Shown: one piece after another, positions 30,453 to 34,462 of the stretch
Position numbering within the stretch: the stretch's first letter is position 1
Layout of the letters: each line of letters begins with the position of its first letter
From: Pseudomonadota bacterium
Lineage (GTDB): Bacteria; Pseudomonadota; Alphaproteobacteria; Rhodobacterales; Rhodobacteraceae
Length of the DNA: 34,462 nt
Reading direction: 5' to 3'
NCBI GenBank assembly: GCA_021845805.1
Contig: JAJZVD010000034.1
Location: forward strand, 1 to 34,462
Notes under the pieces: generated by a model
Database searches by the model: none
The model's input: the letters and a program-made list of their open reading frames with translations, nothing else
What the model was told of the DNA's origin: nothing
Program-made: the position numbers and the translations under genes

Positions 30453-31103
30453 ATGTTGCGCGTGCTTCTTTTTCTGGCGGCGCTCGGCATGCCGGTTTCG
30501 GCGTCGGCAAGCGGCTATCAATTCATTTACAGAGATACCACGACCTTCTCCGAAGGCTCATCTGTCGCGAATGGGTGGAACTTTCACGTCGCGTACGATC
30601 CGTCGGCGCCGGGGCGCGATGTCGACAAGCTCAAGGTCTACATCAGCGACCTTGGAATGGGCTGCATCGACGGGCGCTATTGCGGGACTGGGGATTTCAG
30701 TATCGGGCAGGGGCTCTTCGATCAGTCTGGCTACATCGTCTACAGCTTTGCCGGATTTGTGACCTCGGTCAGAGCGACCCCCACGACGATATTTGCGGTC
30801 GGACGACTGGATCATCCGTTCAGGGGCTATGACTACTTGGGTGATACGCCCTCGGGCGATCCCATTTACGAAGTCATCAGGTTCAACACGGTGAAGATGG
30901 AATTCGGCAACCTCACCGATTACCGCGCGGACTCGGATTTCTATTGGGGCGACAGGAGCCCGGCGACCGTGGCAACGCTGCCCTACTTTTCCTTGACGGC
31001 AACCGTGCCCGCCCCCGCTTCGGGGTCGCTGGCCGTGGGGGCCATGCTGGCTTTCGGTCTGCTCCGCCGGTCACGCCGGGCCTCGGCTGTCGGACGGGCC
31101 TGA
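30453..31103 (+). CDS. Exported protein with PEP-CTERM-like sorting tail
   Basis: The 216-residue protein has a signal peptide (MLRVLLFLAALGMPVSASASG, cleavage near residue 20) and a C-terminal tail from about residue 185: VPAPA, a hydrophobic stretch SGSLAVGAMLAFGLL and the basic cluster RRSRR. This tripartite end is that of PEP-CTERM/VPxPA-CTERM proteins, processed by exosortase systems for surface release. The middle is beta-rich (YQFIYRDTTTFS, NGWNFHVAYDPSAPG, SFAGFVTSVRATPTTIFAV) without recognisable motif. Base use is less GC-extreme than neighbouring genes, suggesting a different history. No exosortase or polysaccharide genes are nearby. The ATG at 30453 follows GGGGGTG-rich sequence rather than a clear ribosome site. 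Confidence 0.7.
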   Translation: MLRVLLFLAALGMPVSASASGYQFIYRDTTTFSEGSSVANGWNFHVAYDPSAPGRDVDKLKVYISDLGMGCIDGRYCGTGDFSIGQGLFDQSGYIVYSFAGFVTSVRATPTTIFAVGRLDHPFRGYDYLGDTPSGDPIYEVIRFNTVKMEFGNLTDYRADSDFYWGDRSPATVATLPYFSLTATVPAPASGSLAVGAMLAFGLLRRSRRASAVGRA

Positions 31104-31104
31104 C

Positions 31105-31119
31105 GGGCGGGCTGCGCCC
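31105..31119. terminator. Weak hairpin after the exported-protein gene
   Basis: GGGCG-GGCTG-CGCCC forms a 5-bp stem right after the stop codon at 31103. There is no following T-run, so termination is only a possibility. Confidence 0.25.
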
Positions 31120-31180
31120 TAAGGTTCCCGGTAGCCGATCATACATTGCCAAGCGACTATGAAATCAAAGCAGACTGTGG

Positions 31181-31381
31181 CTAACTCCCAGAGTACAACA
31201 ACCTAAGGGCGCGGTCCGCGACAGTTGTATTGTCAGGGTTTATTAGAGTTACGTCCGCAACCCATGGATCATTAAGAAGGCTCTTAACATCGTCGATTGC
31301 AAGTTGCTCTGAAACGAACCGTCTTTCCCCATCGCGCGCGGGCTGGGAGCGCAAATGTCTCGATCTTACAATCCAGTGCAT
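31181..31381 (-). CDS. Possible orphan small gene or gene remnant (66 residues)
   Basis: A minus-strand frame from ATG 31381 to TAG 31181 gives a 66-residue protein. Its central part, ERRFVSEQLAIDDVKSLLNDPWVADVTLIN, has the look of coding sequence (mixed helix and strand, no low complexity). GGAG lies ten or so bases upstream of the ATG. I do not recognise it, and its base composition differs from the surrounding genes. It may be the end of a larger deleted gene or an unstudied small protein; non-coding chance is also possible. Confidence 0.25.
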   Translation of the reverse strand: MHWIVRSRHLRSQPARDGERRFVSEQLAIDDVKSLLNDPWVADVTLINPDNTTVADRALRLLYSGS

Positions 31382-31457
31382 GAGTGGTAATCTCCACTGG
31401 TTACCTGAAATGATGTCGTTTCATCGCAGTTCAAGATGTAACCAGTAGAACCCCCCC

Positions 31458-33413
31458 TCACACATCCAGCTCCTCCACGAAGCGCGCGTTTTCCTGGATG
31501 TACTGGAACCGCAGTTCCGGCTTCTTGCCCATCAGCCGTTCGACCAGATCGCCGGTTTCGCCGGGGAATTCGTCGTCGATGTTCACCCGGATCAGTTTGC
31601 GGGTCTTCACGTCCATCGTGGTGTCCTTCAGGTCCTTGGCGTCCATTTCGCCCAGGCCCTTGAACCGGCTTACGTCGATCTTGCCCTTGCCGCCCAGCCC
31701 CTTGGCCAGCCAGGCGTCCTTTTCCGCCTCGTCCAGGCAGTAGACCCGTTTCGCCCCCTGGGTCAGGCGGAACAGCGGCGGGCAGGCAAGGTACAGGTGC
31801 CCCTTGTCGATCAGCGGGCGCATCTGGGTGAAGAAGAAGGTCATCAGCAGGCTGGCGATATGGGCGCCGTCGACATCGGCGTCGGTCATGATGATGACCT
31901 TGTCGTAGCGCAGGTCCTCGATGTTGAACTTGGTGCCCATCCCCACGCCCAGCGCCTGGCAAAGGTCGTTGATCTCCTGGTTCTGGCCCATCTTGGCCGA
32001 GGCCGCGCCCAGCACGTTCAGGATCTTGCCCCTGAGCGGCAGCAGCGCCTGGGTTTCCCGGTTGCGCGCCATCTTGGCGCTGCCGCCCGCGCTGTCGCCC
32101 TCGACGATGAAAAGCTCGGTTCCGTCGCGGCTGGTGGCCGAACAATCCACCAGCTTGCCGGGCAGGCGCAGCTTCTTGGTGGCCGATTTGCGGGCGGTTT
32201 CCTTTTCCTGTCGGCGGCGCAGCCGTTCCTCCGCCCGCAGCACCAGGAAATCGAGGATCGCGCCCGCGGCCTTGGTGTCGGCCGCCAGCCAGTTGTCGAA
32301 ATGGTCGCGCACCGCGCCCTCGACCAGACGTGCGGCCTCGGCGGTGGCCAGCCGGTCCTTGGTCTGGCCCACGAATTCGGGTTCCGCGATGAAGCACGAG
32401 ACCAGCGCGCAGCCTCCCGTCAGCAGGTCGTCGCGGGTGATCTGTTCGGCCTTGCGGTTCTTGACCAGATCGCCATAGGCGCGGATGCCGCGCAGGATGG
32501 CGGCCCAGAAGCCCGCCTCATGCGTGCCGCCCTCGGGCGTGGGGATGGTGTTGCAGTAGCTTTGGGTGAAACCGTCGACCGAGGGCGACCAGTTGATCGC
32601 CCATTCCACCTGGCCCGGCACCCCGAATTTCTCGGTGAAGGACACCTTGCCTGCAAAGGGCCGGTCGGCATAGGTGGCGGCCTTGCCCAGCGTTTCGGTC
32701 AGATAGTCGGCCAGCCCGCCGGGGAAGTGGAACGTGGCCTCCATCGGGGTGTCGCCATCGGGAATGGCGGATTTCCAGCGGATTTCCACGCCGGAAAACA
32801 GATAGGCCTTCGACCGCACCATCTTCAGAAGCCGGGCGGGCTTGAACTGGTGGTGGCCGAAGATCTGCGCATCGGCGTGGAAGGTGACCGAGGTGCCGCG
32901 GCGGTTGGGGGCGGGGCCCACCTTCTGCAACGGCCCCTGCGGGATGCCCCGGCTGAATTCCTGCGCGTAAAGCTCGCGCCCCCGCGCCACCTCGACCCGC
33001 AGCAGATCCGACAGCGCATTGACGACCGAGGCGCCCACCCCGTGCAACCCGCCCGAGGTCTGGTAGGCCTTGCCCGAGAACTTGCCCCCCGCATGCAGCG
33101 TGCAGAAGATCACCTCGAGCGCGGACTTGCCGGGAAACTTCGGATGCGGGTCGACCGGGATGCCGCGGCCGTTGTCGCGCACGGTCAGCGAATGGTCGGC
33201 GTGCAGTTCCACCTCGATGCGGTTGGCATGGCCCGCGACCGCCTCGTCCATCGCGTTGTCCAGCACCTCGGCCACCAGATGATGCAGCGCGCGTTCGTCG
33301 GTGCCGCCGATATACATGCCAGGGCGCTTGCGGACGGGTTCCAGCCCTTCCAGCACCTCGATCGAGGAGGCGTCGTAGCTGTTGCCGGAATCGCTGTTGA
33401 GAAGGTCGTTCAT
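31458..33413 (-). CDS. parE: DNA topoisomerase IV subunit B
   Basis: The 651-residue protein is the ATPase subunit of topoisomerase IV, which decatenates daughter chromosomes together with ParC. The GHKL ATPase site is formed by HLVAEVLDNAMDEAVAG, DNGRGIPVD and TSGGLHGVGASVVNALS; the QTKDRLAT motif follows the transducer domain; and the TOPRIM domain has FIVEGDSAGGSA, LPLRGKILNV and IMTDADVDGAHIASLLMTFFF. The length and the ParE-type C-terminus (FQYIQENARFVEELDV) distinguish it from the larger GyrB. ATG at 33413 begins MNDLLNSDSGNSYDASSIEVLEGLEPVRKRPGMYIGG; the frame extends a few codons further without homology. It follows the ArsC-like gene after 64 bases. Confidence 0.94.
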   Translation of the reverse strand: MNDLLNSDSGNSYDASSIEVLEGLEPVRKRPGMYIGGTDERALHHLVAEVLDNAMDEAVAGHANRIEVELHADHSLTVRDNGRGIPVDPHPKFPGKSALEVIFCTLHAGGKFSGKAYQTSGGLHGVGASVVNALSDLLRVEVARGRELYAQEFSRGIPQGPLQKVGPAPNRRGTSVTFHADAQIFGHHQFKPARLLKMVRSKAYLFSGVEIRWKSAIPDGDTPMEATFHFPGGLADYLTETLGKAATYADRPFAGKVSFTEKFGVPGQVEWAINWSPSVDGFTQSYCNTIPTPEGGTHEAGFWAAILRGIRAYGDLVKNRKAEQITRDDLLTGGCALVSCFIAEPEFVGQTKDRLATAEAARLVEGAVRDHFDNWLAADTKAAGAILDFLVLRAEERLRRRQEKETARKSATKKLRLPGKLVDCSATSRDGTELFIVEGDSAGGSAKMARNRETQALLPLRGKILNVLGAASAKMGQNQEINDLCQALGVGMGTKFNIEDLRYDKVIIMTDADVDGAHIASLLMTFFFTQMRPLIDKGHLYLACPPLFRLTQGAKRVYCLDEAEKDAWLAKGLGGKGKIDVSRFKGLGEMDAKDLKDTTMDVKTRKLIRVNIDDEFPGETGDLVERLMGKKPELRFQYIQENARFVEELDV

Positions 33414-33477
33414 GGGGGCCCCGCGTCTCGTCTGGCCCGCGAATAGACCACCTGCCGCGCCCCGGCGCAACCGCCCG

Positions 33478-33804
33478 TCACAGCCCCCAGACCGCCTGCG
33501 CCGCCGGGTCCCAGCCCAGCGTCATCTTCGCCCCCTCGGCCACCAGCGGGCGCTTCATCACCGTGGGGTTGGCCAGAAGCTGCGCCTCGGCCTCGGATTC
33601 CTTCAGGTAGTCGCTGAAGCTGCGGTAGCTGGGAGAGGTCTTGTTGATGAGCCGCGTTCCGAATTCCGCGACGAAGGGCGCCCATTCGGCCGCCGTCAGC
33701 GGCTGGGCCCGCAAGTCGCGGAAGGTCACCTCATGCCCCGCGGCCTTCAGCGCCTTCAGCGCGGTCTTGCAGGTGTCGCAGGTGGGAATGCCGTAAAGGA
33801 TCAT
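33478..33804 (-). CDS. ArsC/Spx-family small thioredoxin-fold protein
   Basis: The 108-residue protein starts MILYGIPTCDTCKTALKAL with C9-x-x-C12, the redox motif of the ArsC/Spx/YffB group, and keeps NKTSPSYR and NPTVMKRPLV (the arginine-containing segment typical of this family). It is likely a glutathione- or thiol-linked reductase of unknown substrate; true arsenate reductase activity is not shown and no ars genes are near. The ATG at 33804 follows AGGAG. It lies 11 bases after the Doc toxin stop on the same strand, so the two may share an mRNA, and it precedes parE. Confidence 0.85.
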   Translation of the reverse strand: MILYGIPTCDTCKTALKALKAAGHEVTFRDLRAQPLTAAEWAPFVAEFGTRLINKTSPSYRSFSDYLKESEAEAQLLANPTVMKRPLVAEGAKMTLGWDPAAQAVWGL

Positions 33805-33815
33805 GGGATCTCCTG

Positions 33816-34190
33816 TCAGGATAGCTGGCGCAGCCAGTGGGCAAGGTCGGCCTCGTCCATCTGCCCTTGTGCCGCGCGGATGATGGTCTGGCCCACCGCC
33901 TCGGTCGCCCAGGCGATCTGGATGCCGTTGAGCGCAAGGATCGCGTTCATCGCGCGAAAGGCGGTGCGCTTGTTGGCGTCGTTGAAGCAATGGCCCTGCG
34001 CGATGGCAAGGGCATAGGCGGCGGCAAGGTCGAAGACATCGACGATCAGCCCGTAGGCCAGACGGTTGTCCACCCGCCCCAGCGCGCCCTCCAGCGACTT
34101 GTCGCGGGCGCGGCCGGGCAGTTCGCCGGGGTTCAGAACCGCGTCATGGATCGCCTCGACCAGGTCGGGCGACAGCAGCACATAGGTCAT
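33816..34190 (-). CDS. Doc-family (death on curing) toxin
   Basis: The 124-residue protein has the Fic/Doc fold. The active-site motif is H67-C-F-N-D-A-N-K-R75 in AQGHCFNDANKRTAFRAMN, close to that of phage P1 Doc. Earlier segments YVLLSPDLVEAIHDAVLNPGE and AYGLIVDVFDLAAAYALAIA match the family. Doc toxins transfer a phosphate from a nucleotide to EF-Tu and stop translation. The ATG at 34190 overlaps the stop of the upstream small gene (ATGA), the typical antitoxin-toxin arrangement. The key histidine and the D/N/K/R residues are intact, so it could be active unless held by its antitoxin. Confidence 0.88.
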   Translation of the reverse strand: MTYVLLSPDLVEAIHDAVLNPGELPGRARDKSLEGALGRVDNRLAYGLIVDVFDLAAAYALAIAQGHCFNDANKRTAFRAMNAILALNGIQIAWATEAVGQTIIRAAQGQMDEADLAHWLRQLS

Positions 34191-34435
34191 TTGTCGCGCA
34201 GGTAGTCGAGCACGGGCTGCACGCGGGCGCGGCTTTCGGCAAGGTGGGCCATCACCTCGTCGCGCGTGGCGACGCGGTGGTCGGCGGCGCCGATCGCCTC
34301 GACGGGCACGAAATAGCCCACCACGGCCGAGTTCTTCAGCACCGCCACCGGCTGCCCGCCCGCCCGCTCCAGCACCTTATGCGGCTCGCGCATCTCGGTC
34401 ATGGTGGCGATATGGGGGGTCAGCAGGCGGGTCAT
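34187..34435 (-). CDS. Phd/YefM-like antitoxin partner of the Doc toxin
   Basis: The 82-residue protein begins MTRLLTPHIATMTEMREPHKVLERAGGQPVAVLKNSAVVGYFVP, which matches the Phd/YefM N-terminal DNA-binding fold (helix, then the PVAVLKN strand and YFVP). The C-terminal part (DEVMAHLAESRARVQPVLDYLRDK) is helical and would wrap the toxin. The ATG at 34435 is preceded by GGAGG; a second methionine at residue 12 is less likely. Its stop overlaps the toxin start by four bases. Autoregulation through the promoter just outside the window is usual for this family. Confidence 0.82.
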   Translation of the reverse strand: MTRLLTPHIATMTEMREPHKVLERAGGQPVAVLKNSAVVGYFVPVEAIGAADHRVATRDEVMAHLAESRARVQPVLDYLRDK

Positions 34436-34462
34436 GGCGGCCTCCGGGCGGGAATGTACGAT

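Larger units (their letters stand above)
31104..31457. other. 354-base stretch without an assured gene, AT-richer than the rest
   Basis: Between the exported-protein gene and parE, bases from about 31140 to 31440 are visibly richer in A and T than any other part of the window. The only sizeable frame is the 66-codon minus-strand one described separately. No tRNA, insertion-sequence end or clear direct repeat was seen. It may be the remains of horizontally acquired DNA. Confidence 0.5.

Overview
The window is a GC-rich, gene-dense bacterial chromosome segment. The gene content (C-P lyase cluster with a PhnG-side GntR regulator, a HutF-type histidine pathway, non-pyrrolysine MttB, FAD/GcvT fusion dehydrogenases) and the GC-rich intergenic repeats point to an alphaproteobacterium of the Rhodobacterales (Paracoccus/Rhodobacter-like). 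This placement is inferred from gene content and sequence style; no rRNA or tRNA is present to confirm it.

Region 1 (1-13.5 kb) is phosphonate catabolism. After the tail of a Gfo/Idh/MocA-type oxidoreductase come a phosphonate-type hexapeptide acetyltransferase and a YdeI-like protein. A minus-strand pair follows, PhnF (regulator) and a diverged PhnM-like amidohydrolase. Divergent from phnF runs a tightly overlapping plus-strand operon: phnG-phnH-phnI-[HAD phosphatase]-phnJ-phnK-[CorA-like transporter]-phnL-phnN. phnN ends inside a convergent 2H-phosphoesterase-like gene (DUF1045). Next come the canonical phnM and a PHP-domain hydrolase. PhnG-L form the C-P lyase machinery, PhnM removes diphosphate from the ribose triphosphate intermediate, and PhnN phosphorylates ribose 1,5-bisphosphate. 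No PhnP is present, so the DUF1045 and PHP proteins are the candidates for the cyclic-phosphate step. Three Pho-box-like direct repeats with the same 7-4-7 layout precede three transcription units.

Region 2 (13.5-21 kb) is histidine utilisation. A flavin-reductase-like gene lies beside hutU, hutH and hutI on the minus strand. The divergent hutF-hutC pair is on the plus strand, with a candidate HutC operator in the shared promoter. HutG, needed after HutF, is not in the window.

Region 3 (21-29.5 kb) is a probable methylated-amine cluster. A divergent LysR regulator faces two tandem 812-residue FAD/GcvT fusion dehydrogenases, a non-pyrrolysine MttB-family methyltransferase, and a beta-hydroxyacid-dehydrogenase-like enzyme. 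No corrinoid protein is encoded nearby.

Region 4 (29.5-34.5 kb) holds an unassigned membrane protein, an exported protein with a PEP-CTERM-like tail, a short AT-richer stretch with one orphan reading frame, parE (topoisomerase IV subunit B), a small ArsC/Spx-like protein and a Phd-Doc toxin-antitoxin pair.

A family of GC-rich intergenic hairpin repeats (five clear copies and one degenerate) is scattered from 13.5 to 27 kb. I saw no tRNA, rRNA, CRISPR array, transposase or integrase.
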